Position numbers and translations under genes: made by a program
Assembly (NCBI RefSeq): GCF_000002875.2
Contig: NC_009407.2
Location: 416,001-480,000 of the forward strand
Direction of reading: 5' to 3'
DNA length: 64,000 nt
Source: Leishmania infantum JPCM5
Lineage: Eukaryota > Euglenozoa > Kinetoplastea > Trypanosomatida > Trypanosomatidae
In this document: positions 52,212 through 62,560 of the stretch, piece after piece
Layout: every line of letters begins with the position of its first letter
Position numbering within the stretch: position 1 is the stretch's first letter
The notes under the pieces: generated by a model
What the model was told of the DNA's origin: nothing
The model's database searches: none
What the model saw: the letters and a program-made list of their open reading frames with translations, nothing else

Positions 52212-54591
52212 CGAGCTCGTGCTGGAAGGCTACGGAAATGAAGACGCGAAAAGCAGGAGACGGCCGAGGAGGGAGGTGGTCGAAAATACTGTCTCGCCGC
52301 CAGGCGCAAGAAGAGCACGCGCCGAAAGCAAAAGCAGAACACAATCAGCAGGCAAGCGACACGCGGCTCTCCACAACAACAAAATATTCAAAACACAAGA
52401 TACTTGCAGAAGGAGGGAGGGAGGAAGGGAGAGAGGGGGTGAGACAGGAGGCACCGTCTCTGATAAACGTCCCCTCTTCCTTGGGGATATCCAGTGTGTG
52501 TGTGTGTGTGTGCGTGTCTGGTGCTTGGTAGGACCAAGACTCTTGGCTGCCTGTATCTCTCTCTCTGGGTTCTGCTCTGTCGGTAGGCAGATAAAAGATG
52601 GGAGCTTGAATACAAAGGCAATAACCGAAGAAACAAAAAGAAAAGGCTAAGGCGCGCGAATCACGAAGATGACATCGTGCGCTCTCGAGCACAGCCGCTT
52701 GATGAGGTCGGAGGTGCGAGGAAGGGAAGGTGGCGGCAGGAGTGCAGAGCAGTACCAAACAGAAGCGTGTGGACGCAGGGAAAGAGAAGCAAGTGTTAAC
52801 GAGAAGATGGGAAGAGAAACACGTCACAGGATCGTGCATGTGCATGGTATGGGTTAGATGGTCTGCGCAAGTGCCGCTTTTAAGCAGCAAGACTCGATAC
52901 CGTGCACTCTTGCTGTGCGCCACGTCGCGGTGGATCGGCCGTTGCGTGCGGATAGCCACGGCGACGTGGGCGAATGGGAACGAGGCGCAGGGCGAGCGAG
53001 AGATCGAGACCTTCTATACCTCCATCGATATCTTTCTCATGCCTTCCTCCTTCACCCCATGAGGGGTGCCAACACACGCACACGCACAGCAGCGCCGCAA
53101 AGAAGAAGGCAACGGCACGACACAGGTGAATAGAAAAAGAGCACGCAGAGGATAACGATAATAAACATTGCGAAGAGAGCCACTCCGCACCATCATCATC
53201 CAGCACCAGCACCAGCAGCATAATCAGCAGGAAACCTTCGGTTTATTTTTTGCGTTTCTTTTACGAAATTCGCCTATCAAAAAGAAACATGACGAAAAAG
53301 GAAACGCAGAGAAACAGACAAGCGTGTTCGAGGGCACATGGGCAGGGGTGAGCAGTCGCTTCTCTCCGCAGTGCTGACTTGGCGGTACAGCCCCGCTCCG
53401 GTCAGGTCCTCCGTGAGCATCGCCGGTCGTCTGCACGCGCAACACAGCTGCATTGGCGTGCACTCTGGCAGAGGAAAAGGCAGCTCCGTGGCGTGTCGTC
53501 TTCCCGCGTGGCAAGCTTCCACCCCTGTGAGCAATCTCATTGTCTTGTCCCTCTACCGGCCACCCGACGGGCAGCCCTGTCTTCAGAGCTCTTTGAGGGT
53601 TCTCGCGGATGGTGCTGCCCCTTGGCGCGGAGAGGGCTGCCAAGATCTTCGGCCCGTTAGTGCCTCTGCTGCCTAGTCCGCCCTTCACCCCTGAAGCCGT
53701 GCAAGACGGCGTCTGAATTCGCCTGCTGCCGGACTCGGTGCACCCAACATGCTTGACAACGGTGGCGGTCTCTGTCGGGGTGGTGACTGATGAAGCGATG
53801 AACCGAAACACTCGTTCCGTTGAGCTGGCGCGTCGTCTGCAGAAAGAGAGGGGAGGAGAGAGTGCAGGGAGCGAGAGGGGCGTGTGTGTGCATTACAGCT
53901 TCCATGCAGTGCGAGTAAAGAATAGCATAGACGCCAGAGGCCATGCAGGCAAGGAGGGGGTGGATTGTTGGATTACGAGACCGCAACACATCGCGACCCT
54001 GTCTCTGGACCCAAAGGAAACGCCATGACGCGTTTTCTGGACGGCGGCTACTTGCCCAGTCTCTAAACAAGCCCAGCAGTGTGTGAGCGATCTGTGACGT
54101 CTCTCTTCTTCTTCAGCGGAGATTTGAAATACAGGAGGGCAGAAACACGGGTTGGCGGGGTACCGGCCGTCACCCGGCAAGCAGCACTGGCAAAGGGGAG
54201 ATGTGCGCCATCTAGTGCCTCTTCGAGATATGTTCGTCGGCCCGCATCTGTTGGTGTCCCCTTTTGGTGCTGCCTCAGAGAAGAGCATCCGCACCCCAAA
54301 CTCGACTTTACAACTCGCACGCAGCAGAAAGAGAGAGAAAGAGAGTCGACCAAGAGACGGAGAGTGCGCGAAGAGCGGAAGCGGTGGCAGCGGAACCCGT
54401 CACGCACTCGACGAGGCGAGCTGCGAATGGGAAGAGAAATGCACAATGGTAAAAGTAAAACAAGATAAGAGAGAGGAGACAATGTCGTTGCCCTGCGTGC
54501 ACTTGCGCACACGTGAGACGGGTGATGCGCACGCAGTAAGCGACCCTCTTTGATAGCGGTATCAATGAGATATCTGGCAGTGCGCAACGTC
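52212..54591. other. Spacer between first BAR-like and TerB-like genes
   Basis: No intact gene. It contains a purine run at 52405-52442 (pyrimidine tract of the TerB-like transcript), a (TG)n run at about 52494-52512, and a non-repetitive GC-rich patch at 53338-53700 listed separately. Confidence 0.55.
53338..53676 (+). mobile_element. Possible degenerate ingi/L1Tc-like retroelement fragment (DIRE)
   Basis: This patch differs from the surrounding simple-sequence spacer. One plus-strand frame contains VSNLIVLSLYRPPDGQP, which resembles the strand that precedes the active site of endonuclease/exonuclease/phosphatase domains in non-LTR retrotransposons. Degenerate ingi-related elements are known in Leishmania genomes. 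The frame is short, the rest does not align by eye, and it runs against the transcription unit. It could be chance or a diverged SIDER. Confidence 0.3.
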
Positions 54592-55512
54592 CTAATCCCA
54601 CTTCAGCGGCACGGTGGAGGGCGAGGACTTGCTGCCGTCCTTGTGCCCAGCCGGCATCTCACAAAACCTCGCATCCGAAGCCTGGTGCAGCACCACCTCT
54701 CGCTCACGGCTGCGAAAGCGGCTTCGCAAGCGGCTGCACTGCGGGGTGTCTGAGACGTCGATCGTCGTCACTATCTCGCGGTAATAGCCGACGATGCAGT
54801 CAAGGAAGATGTCCGTCGTCGAGGAGCAGAACTCCTGCGACCCGACCATGACGTTCTCGTACAGCTGATCAAAGGCCTCGAGCTCTGTCTTGTACAAACT
54901 CTCCTTTGCGTCGCGCCTCTTGACGGCCTTCGCGTAGCTCTTGCTCGACGAGAGGTCCTTGCCCTGGCTCACCGCCGACCGTTCGCGCCGCGACACTTGC
55001 CTTGCGACTTTTGTCAAACGGGCCATGCTACGCATCGTCTTCCTACCCTGCTTCAGAACGCGCTCTGCGGTCAACACCATCCTGTCCAGCTCGACCGTGA
55101 TCCTTTCGTGAATGGCGGTGCGGCATGTGACGCACACACCGGTCTTGATGTCATCCATGGCCTCACAGAAGGTCTGAAAACCCTGGTAGGACTCATCAGC
55201 GAGCTCGCGGTCAACCCTGGAGCGGCTGGTAGGGGCCTGATCGCGGCCCTCAGCCCGGCCCTGGATGCGCGAGTTTGCTCCCCCGGAGCCGCCGTGTTTC
55301 AGGCAGGCGCACACGTTCGAGTAGCCCGTGCCGACGTCGCGGAGGTGCTGCGGGGTGATCTCCATGGTCATGACGGCAGTCGCGACGTTCTTCTTGAGCA
55401 TCATGTACGACAGCTTCAGCTTCTTTGTGGTTTCGTAGCGGTACACGAACTCGGAGTGGACGCCTCTGTCATCCGCATTCGATTGGTCGGCGCTGCTGAT
55501 CTTATTACCCAT
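54592..55512 (-). CDS. BAR-like protein with N-myristoylation signal
   Basis: The product has 306 residues from the ATG at 55512. The start MGNKISSAD fits the N-myristoylation consensus (Gly2, Ser6), and Lys4 adds a basic contact, so membrane attachment is likely. The frame upstream to 55584 is ignored because it crosses a repeat and would hide this signal. The body is three long helices of BAR/arfaptin character, with the stretch VSRRERSAVSQGKDL then YAKAVKRRDAKESLYKTELE and FDQLYENVM. That stretch matches the neighbour at 57.2-59.5 kb (VSRKEAKYIRKGRPL, then FDTEYESLM). A basic tail follows. It probably senses or shapes curved membranes in the endocytic system or flagellar pocket (inference). 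Confidence 0.8.
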   Translation of the reverse strand: MGNKISSADQSNADDRGVHSEFVYRYETTKKLKLSYMMLKKNVATAVMTMEITPQHLRDVGTGYSNVCACLKHGGSGGANSRIQGRAEGRDQAPTSRSRVDRELADESYQGFQTFCEAMDDIKTGVCVTCRTAIHERITVELDRMVLTAERVLKQGRKTMRSMARLTKVARQVSRRERSAVSQGKDLSSSKSYAKAVKRRDAKESLYKTELEAFDQLYENVMVGSQEFCSSTTDIFLDCIVGYYREIVTTIDVSDTPQCSRLRSRFRSREREVVLHQASDARFCEMPAGHKDGSKSSPSTVPLKWD

Positions 55513-57227
55513 GACGTCCGCTTTATGTGTGTGTGCGTTCTGGTTTACGGAGAGAGCAGCAGGGAGGAAGAGGGCCTGCAGCAACGCTGTCCAGTCAATG
55601 AAGGGGGGGAAGAGAAGGGGTAAAGAACGGCGTCGTCAGTGGGACATACACAGTGAGAGGAAGATGGAGATGGAAAGGGAGTAGCTGTGGTGTGTGTGTG
55701 TGCATCCCAGATTCTGAGTATGCGAGCCCTCATCTTGATGTGGGGAGGCTACGTGGGGGGTGAGGGCATACCAAGGAAGCTACCGCGCGTTGAAGTGTTG
55801 ACGGGCCACACATGTGCGCAAGCTATTCTCTTCCGTCATCCCCCTCATTGAACGACGCTCGGTCGTCGTCACTCTGTCACGCTCTCCGAGATCTGAAGAG
55901 CAGAGAGAGAACAGAAGGGACAAGGAGCTGGATAAGCTGTGCGTGTATGCATCGCCGCCGCCGTGTCGCAGCAGTCAAAAAAGGGCAGTGGTTGAGCAGA
56001 CGCGAAGAATCGAGCGGAGCGGTTCAGACGCCCTGGCAGCGAGGTATCCTTGCTCACTTGTGCTGTTCGCTTGGCGTGTGTGCTCGTCTTCTGACTGCAT
56101 GACTGCCTCCCTCTCTCTCCAACTCGTTGGCGCGCCTCAGCAATCTCTGTCCCCTACAACAACATTACAGGCACATCTCGGCGTCACATCCCCCCTGCGG
56201 CCACGATGTCGCAGAGTGGGCGACGACAAGAAACGAGCAAGCAGTGCAAGCGGCGAGGTGGCCAAGCGAGGAGGGCAACAACAAAAGAAGGCGACTCCGA
56301 TAGATAGAGATGGAGGAGAGGCTGGCCAACCGCGAGAACGAGAATGAACATGCGCGTGCAGCATGCGACACTATTGTAGAAAGAAAGTAGGCGATGAGGG
56401 TGGTGGGGGGAGAGTACAAAACGACGTAAGAGGCCACACACGCGTAGGTGTGGCGGAAGGTACAAGAGGACGAGAAGGAAATGGGGCAAGAGCGGGGTTG
56501 GGGGCGTTGAAAGCCAAAGAACACAAAGAGCTCGAGTGCGTGCATGAGGTCTGGCGGAGAGAAGACGCCGATAACGGAGCATACGCATACACAGACCACT
56601 CCAGCATCCAGAAAAAGGAGAGGGAAGGTGATAGAAAACAGAGAATGGAGCGAAACCATAGAATGTAAAAGAATCTCCGCAAGAGACATTACAGGAAAGG
56701 GGCGACCAGAGGCGGAAGGCGGCATATTTCACACGCACACATACACACAAACGACGCCTCGCAACGCTTTAGACAAGGAGGTGGTGACGAGCAACGCGAA
56801 AAAAAAAAGGTTGCCTCCGCTGAGTAGCGATGGATACAAGGAGGCACGAGAGAGAGGAGGAGCCATTCGTGTGTGTGTGTGTGTGTGTGTTTCAAAAAGA
56901 GAGACGGAGCCACGAGAAGCACAAAAACAGACGACCAAAGAAACGTGCGGGCCGGCAGACATGCGCGACGGCGGAGGCTGGCCCTGTGCGCCGGTAGGGA
57001 AGTTGGATGCACGGCATACAGTCGAACAAGAAAGTGTAAAGCAGAGAAAGGCAGACAGACACTTACTTGAACCTTGACGAGGAACGCAATGACGTACGCG
57101 GAGAGATCAAGAGAACACAAACACACACACGCGTAATCGCTCGCGCACTTACCAGCCCTGCGTCTACGCAGAAGACTCTGCGCATGTCGTCACATTCCTC
57201 GCCTCGATGTCTCTGCGGCCATAGACA
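55513..57227. other. Spacer between first and second BAR-like genes
   Basis: No gene seen in 1.7 kb. It contains a purine run at 55601-55625 (transcript pyrimidine tract for the myristoylated BAR-like protein) and a (TG)n run at about 56868-56890. Confidence 0.55.
55601..55625 (-). promoter_or_regulatory. Pyrimidine tract for trans-splicing (myristoylated BAR-like protein)
   Basis: C/T-rich on the transcript about 90-115 bases before the ATG at 55512, consistent with that start. Confidence 0.4.
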
Positions 57228-59477
57228 TTACGCGGGACTGCATGACCGCACCTGTGAGTCCTCCCATGCATGCGTGCCCAGCGCAAACGGCTGCGGTGTC
57301 GGTGTGGGGCTGTCCAGTCCATGGCTGGTAGACAAGTGTTGCGAGCGCCCCGACACCCCACCGGTCTCGGAACAGAGTCCGTCGTTGCGCCATTGGCACG
57401 GAGCATCCCCACTGCAACCTGTCAGTCCCATTTGGAAGTGTGCCAAGCTGACGGGTGCAGTGTCGCACTGAGGATGTTGCTTCAAGTTGTGTAGCTGCTG
57501 TGGCGGCGGGCAATGGTCGTGTGCGGCATGATAGCCGTGAATGCTGCTCTCCAATGCCTCCTGAGACTGCGTGCTCGTGCTCCTGGACATGGTGTCCTCG
57601 TCCGGCGGAGCAGAGGCGGTGCCCGGCAGCGGTGCCCCTCCTCTTGCAGCAGCAGCAACTTTGGTCTTGTGCTTCTTCCGGTCGCGGCGTGAGCGCTGCT
57701 GCGTCGAGGGATTGGTAACGGAGGTCGTCGCCGCCGACGTGCGCGGTGCCACTTTCCGTGAGATGCTGCTCTCGCTCACGTCGAGAGGGAACAGCGCAAT
57801 GGGCTTCAGGGACAAGAGCGATGTGCGCCTGCACGAGTCGGCGACGAGTTGATCGTCAAAAGGCTCCGCGGATCGTGCCCCGTCGAGTCCGAACATGGCC
57901 GCCTGAGCAGCCGGCACCTCTGAGCGGCCCAATGGCCGTTCCATCGGCCTCTCCTCGCTGTATTGGGCGAGCGGCGGCGCTGGGGCAAGGCAAGCTGCAG
58001 GCGGTGCACCGACTGCCGTGTTGCCATCGCCAAATTGTGCGTGGCCGAGGCTGAGTTCGCCCGTTGTGCGTGCGTTGGTCGCATCACGAGCACTACCTCG
58101 GCGGCCACTGGTCTCTACCACCCATGCAGCTGGTGCTGCATTCCCGGCTGGACAGGCCTGTTTTGCGGCGTCTGTGGTCGTGCCTGGCGACCCACATGAA
58201 GCGTGGAGGCCGATGGCTAGCTGTTTGACGTACGGCACCGGCGCAGCATCGACGCGTGGCACGGCGGCAGGGAAGGACGGAGACTGCAGAGGCGACGGCG
58301 CGGCCGGCTCCGCTGCCGAGTACGAGCGACTTACTGCTCTGCAGATTTCTGCGCTACCAAATGTGGCTCTCGACGGCGTCTGGTTGGAGATGAGCTGCCG
58401 CTGCGGCGTTCCACTGAGTGTGTGGTAGGGCTCACTGCTCCCGCCGCTGTCCCCGCCAAGTGCGCGCGCCGTCGGCGGTGCGCCCTCGACATACAAGGCC
58501 GCTTGGCGGCGGTTCTGGTAGTAGCTAGTGAAGTTGTGCGAGGAGCCGCAGCAGCTGGACTTGGCTGGGGATCCCTTGCCAGGCGTGGCGCCGGCCCCTC
58601 TCTTCACCGGTGTTACATTGCTGCTGTTGAGCACGTCGACGTTTTGCGCTCTCAGTCGACAGCCGAGCTGATCCTCCGGCGCGATGCCCAGGAGATCGCT
58701 GAGTTTCTCGCCGCTGTCCAGCATTTTCTGGATGGCCTCCGCGCCGTTCGGGGCTAGGCAACCGAGCACCTTCAGAATGTGCGACAGGTACACTGTGTTC
58801 ATGTCCAGGAAGTCGTCCATCGTGTGACCCGCCACGTACAGCTGGCGTTGCATGAGCGACTCGTACTCGGTGTCGAAGGTTCGCAGTTTTGCCTCGTAGG
58901 CTTGATCGTGCTTCCGCATCTTCTCCGACTGCTTCACGTAGAGCTTGCTCTCCGTCAAGGGCCGACCCTTGCGGATGTACTTTGCCTCTTTTCTACTAAC
59001 GACCTTCCGCCAGGAGGTGGCCTTCTTGAGCTCCGCCTTTACATCATCGCCAAGGTCGCGGGTCCTTTGTGCCATTTTCAGCACATCGTGCAGCCGCGCC
59101 ATCACCGTGCGATGCACCGATTTATTATAAGACAAGAACTGCTCGCCATTTTTGATATTCATCATCTCAGCGGAGAAGAGCGTGGCGGCGTTCTGCAAGT
59201 TGGCCCCGTAGCTCTCGACAAGCTGTCTATTAAAGGAGATGTAGCAGTCCCGATCCACCCCACTGTGCGGGTTCGTGTTGTTGACGCACTGCGCGACTTC
59301 ATGATAGCTCTGGCCAACGAGCGAGAGGCAGCTGGCCACCTCGCGCATCGCCTGCGTCGTGCGGGTGATGTACACACCGAACTGCTTCAGCGCCCTTGCG
59401 ATCAGCTTCACCCGCTCATGGCGCAGTGCAAAGTCGTAGTTGCTGTTGGTTGGTGATGGGCTCTTCGCGTTGAGCAT
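57228..59477 (-). CDS. BAR-like protein with long disordered tail
   Basis: The product has 749 residues. Residues ~15-260 form a helical BAR-like domain (RHERVKLIARALKQFGVYI, then VSRKEAKYIRKGRPL, KMRKHDQAYEAKLRTF and FDTEYESLMQRQL), clearly paralogous to the gene at 54.6-55.5 kb. The remaining ~470 residues are Ser/Pro/Ala-rich and disordered, with a basic patch (RSRRDRKKHKTK) near residue 600 and several Pro-rich stretches that could bind SH3-like or other adaptors. No myristoylation signal is present. The domain plan (curvature-sensing module plus tail) is that of an endocytic adaptor. The specific role is unknown. Confidence 0.8.
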   Translation of the reverse strand: MLNAKSPSPTNSNYDFALRHERVKLIARALKQFGVYITRTTQAMREVASCLSLVGQSYHEVAQCVNNTNPHSGVDRDCYISFNRQLVESYGANLQNAATLFSAEMMNIKNGEQFLSYNKSVHRTVMARLHDVLKMAQRTRDLGDDVKAELKKATSWRKVVSRKEAKYIRKGRPLTESKLYVKQSEKMRKHDQAYEAKLRTFDTEYESLMQRQLYVAGHTMDDFLDMNTVYLSHILKVLGCLAPNGAEAIQKMLDSGEKLSDLLGIAPEDQLGCRLRAQNVDVLNSSNVTPVKRGAGATPGKGSPAKSSCCGSSHNFTSYYQNRRQAALYVEGAPPTARALGGDSGGSSEPYHTLSGTPQRQLISNQTPSRATFGSAEICRAVSRSYSAAEPAAPSPLQSPSFPAAVPRVDAAPVPYVKQLAIGLHASCGSPGTTTDAAKQACPAGNAAPAAWVVETSGRRGSARDATNARTTGELSLGHAQFGDGNTAVGAPPAACLAPAPPLAQYSEERPMERPLGRSEVPAAQAAMFGLDGARSAEPFDDQLVADSCRRTSLLSLKPIALFPLDVSESSISRKVAPRTSAATTSVTNPSTQQRSRRDRKKHKTKVAAAARGGAPLPGTASAPPDEDTMSRSTSTQSQEALESSIHGYHAAHDHCPPPQQLHNLKQHPQCDTAPVSLAHFQMGLTGCSGDAPCQWRNDGLCSETGGVSGRSQHLSTSHGLDSPTPTPQPFALGTHAWEDSQVRSCSPA

Positions 59478-61861
59478 GTCCTCGCCAGGGCCTAGACTAA
59501 AGCGAAAAGACGTTTGGATAGTATCCGGTGTAGAGGCCGACGCCTACGGCCAGGTACAGGCACACCACGAATGGCACCCCCGAAGGGACCCGACGGAGAG
59601 GGGCAGACGAGAGAAGATACAGGCAGCCCCTGTCCTTATCCTTTTTCCGCTGCGCAGGCTCACGTCTTCTCTCCGGCAAGCTGCCACGCACAGCTAACGC
59701 CCTACCTCCCTCTCCTGTGCCTCTTGCTACGCGTGCACGCGACGAAAAATAAAATGAGCGATCCGCCACCGAAATGCCGCCGCTTGCACGCCGCTCTTCT
59801 GCCGTTGTCCGTGTCGCGCGGCGTAGCAGGAGAGCTGCTGCAGAGCGTATATGTAATCTGGTGACGATGTGTTCAGACACAGACGCACACACGCGCGGTG
59901 CTCACGTCGTCGAGAGGGCGACAGCAGGGGGGGGGGGGGCAAAATAAATGTATGCGGTTAATGAGTGAGTATGGGCGGCACCTGTCGCAGCACGTCGGAG
60001 ATGTTCGCGGCGCGGGAGCCCCTGCAAATGGCCAGGAGACAGAGACGAGAATGGGCAAGTCAAGGCTGCGGTGTGGAGTCGGCAGTTGTGGGGAGCAGGT
60101 GAGCGGCAACAGAGCGAGAACGAGAGAGAGATGCATACATATGAAGAGACGGAGATGGAGCAAGAGAAAAGAAGCGCGCGAGCGCGAATGGGGTGCGTAC
60201 GCACGCTCACGCGAGCATGCACACATGCAGCTCGCATGTCGTATCAACACCAACCTGGAGAAATCACATCTACAGGCGTAGTAATAAAGCGGGAAGCTCT
60301 TCACGCGGCACGCAGTTACGGAAAGAAAGCTAAAACGCGCACTGCCCTGTGTGTGCGCACTCATACTAGCACCCCCTCCTCCCTCCAGAGCTCAGCGCAC
60401 AGTGGCGGGAATCGGCGAGGAGGACAGGCAAAACGAGCGGGGTCTACCGATAGAATGTACAACGCAAAGAAGAACGCAGCAACAGGCTGCTGCACTGTTG
60501 CCGCCCGCCTCATTCCATGAACAGTGGGACCTTCTCCACACCCCTCATCCTCTGTTTTATTTTTTCGCACATTGCCGAAAATACGACTGCGTGGCAAGTG
60601 CAGCGCCATGCGTGATCGATGGCAGCCGTATCGCCTGTTTGCTTTTTCAAACTTGTTCATCGGTCCTGATGATGCCGAAGTCCACCTCCGCGCGTGATAT
60701 CAGGGTCTGGTATGTACTCTGTGAGGAAGCCAAAAGCCTGCACAGCCTTTCCTCAGGCACGGCTGGTGGGCCCTTGATGTTGACTGAGAGGCACTCGTGC
60801 TGGTGCTGTGCAGAAGAGACCTGCGGTCATGATTACGTTCAGACCGGCTAACTACATAATGTCCCCATACCTCGGCAAACTTGGGCATCCACTTACCGTT
60901 TTTGATGTTTTCGTCGCGTTGAGGTGATGTGGAGCGTAATGCTGGACTGAACCTGCGCTTTATCAAGTGGACTGCACAACGCAACACGTTATTGGTGGTC
61001 CCGGTGCCCTTGAGATAGCCGTGGTGCAACAGAGGCAAGTGTACTTCGGTCACATGCGTACATACTTGTCGACTGGTCAGAACGACGTGTTGCACAGAAA
61101 AACAGCTTGTATATATATGCATATTTATGCATGCGCGCGCTTCACACTCGGCGTTTGCGCACCCGCTCAGTACAGCCAAAAGAAAAGGAAAAAAGCAAGA
61201 AGGGAAAACTAGAGGAAGCAACGAAGCGCGCAAAACCTTAAAACGGCATGGCTCGGGAGAGAGCATGAGCTGGAGCCCACAGACGCACAGACAGAGGCAC
61301 ACTAAAGAGAGGGAGGGAGAGTGCGATAGAGATCAGGGAGAAAGTCGGCAGGCGATGAGAAAGCAACCATGCGAAGAAACGGCCATAAGCAAGCGAAAGG
61401 CAGAGAGCCAGTCCAAAAAAAGGAGGATGGCGTGCGTGTGTGTATGTCTATGGAAAAAAGAACAATGTAATCAAGCGAGCCGAATACAGGCAAACGCGAA
61501 GACGCAGCGGGAAGACTCCAGCGATGTGAGTCGAAGTCACACTTTCATGTCGGTGCTGTTAGTTTTAGTGTGTGTGTGTGTGTGTGTGTGTCCTACTACA
61601 ACTATTGTGCCACCCGACATCCCGTGTTGATAAGACTCGTGGCCGACCGTGCATATATATGTGTGTGTTCGCTCTCCTCTTCGGGGGGCGTGTTGATCCG
61701 CTTCGTGGATAGAGCTGACGCGCTATTACGGCAAATCCACATATGCGTCTACACACATGGAAGGGGGAGGGGGCATCGGTGCGCGCGTATCACAGTGCGT
61801 CTATCACGAACCACAATATATCATGTGCTGCGGGAGCTGCTGCTGCAGCTCGCGTCCCTCC
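59478..61861. other. Spacer between second and third BAR-like genes
   Basis: No intact gene. A purine run at 59591-59616 is the likely splice tract for the 749-residue BAR-like protein. A poly-G run lies at about 59926-59939 and a (TG)n run at about 61569-61592. A non-repetitive patch at 60580-61070 has protein-like frames on the minus strand and is described under findings. Confidence 0.55.
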
Positions 61862-62560
61862 TCAAGCCTGCATTGCCTTGGATAGATGCGAGTAGTAATT
61901 TGAAGAGTGCGTTTGCATTCCACGGACGACTTGCAAGAGGGTTTGAGTGCGCCTCTGCAGCAGTGCCATGAACTCGGCTCTGAGTTCTCTTTCACCGGTT
62001 TCCACCTGCACCTTCAAGGAGTCGCGATCGGCCAGCTTGTGGGAGTACTTCTCGTTGGTCGAAATGCCCTGATTCTTCTTGGCCAACTTCATCTCCATCG
62101 TGTCCAATTCGCTGCGTTTTTTGTTGTACTTGTCGACGAGGTCATCCTGCTTTGACCTAGACTTCTCGATTTTTTTGAGGATCTCCTTAAGCTCTCCGAC
62201 GGCCGAGGAAATCTCGCGCGTGAAATCGCTCATGTAAGCAGCGAAGGGGTATTCGGCGCCGTTGAATGCGGCCGAATCGGAAAGCCGCCCTGTCTTGCTG
62301 TGGCCAGATGATGCACCAGCAGAGGAGCCGGCCATGTGCCGATCCACTGACGTGCAGAACCTTTCGACGCTGATGACAGCGTCCTCATTCTCCTCCCCCT
62401 GCGAGAGTTCACGGATGGCGATGGCCACCGCCTCCAAGGAGGAGTCCAACGCCTTTACGGCGGCGAGGTACTTCCTCGCCGCGGAGTCGTAGCTGGCGCA
62501 AGCATGCGTGAGCTTCTTGATGAGAACCTTATGCTCATCTGGCGGCGATGACTTCGGCAT
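61862..62560 (-). CDS. Small BAR-like protein
   Basis: The product has 232 residues from the ATG at 62560 (MPKSSPPDEH). It is helical throughout, with the heptad-rich pattern of BAR/arfaptin domains: KYLAAVKALDSSLEAVAIA near residue 30, EISSAVGELKEILKKIEKS near residue 115, DKYNKKRSELDTMEMKL near 140, and a last helix with FMALLQRRTQTLLQVVRGM followed by HSSNYYSHL. This layout and length match a minimal BAR module without a tail. It is the first of three BAR-like genes in transcription order, and the three are probably ancient tandem paralogues. Membrane remodelling is inferred from the fold only. Confidence 0.82.
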   Translation of the reverse strand: MPKSSPPDEHKVLIKKLTHACASYDSAARKYLAAVKALDSSLEAVAIAIRELSQGEENEDAVISVERFCTSVDRHMAGSSAGASSGHSKTGRLSDSAAFNGAEYPFAAYMSDFTREISSAVGELKEILKKIEKSRSKQDDLVDKYNKKRSELDTMEMKLAKKNQGISTNEKYSHKLADRDSLKVQVETGERELRAEFMALLQRRTQTLLQVVRGMQTHSSNYYSHLSKAMQA

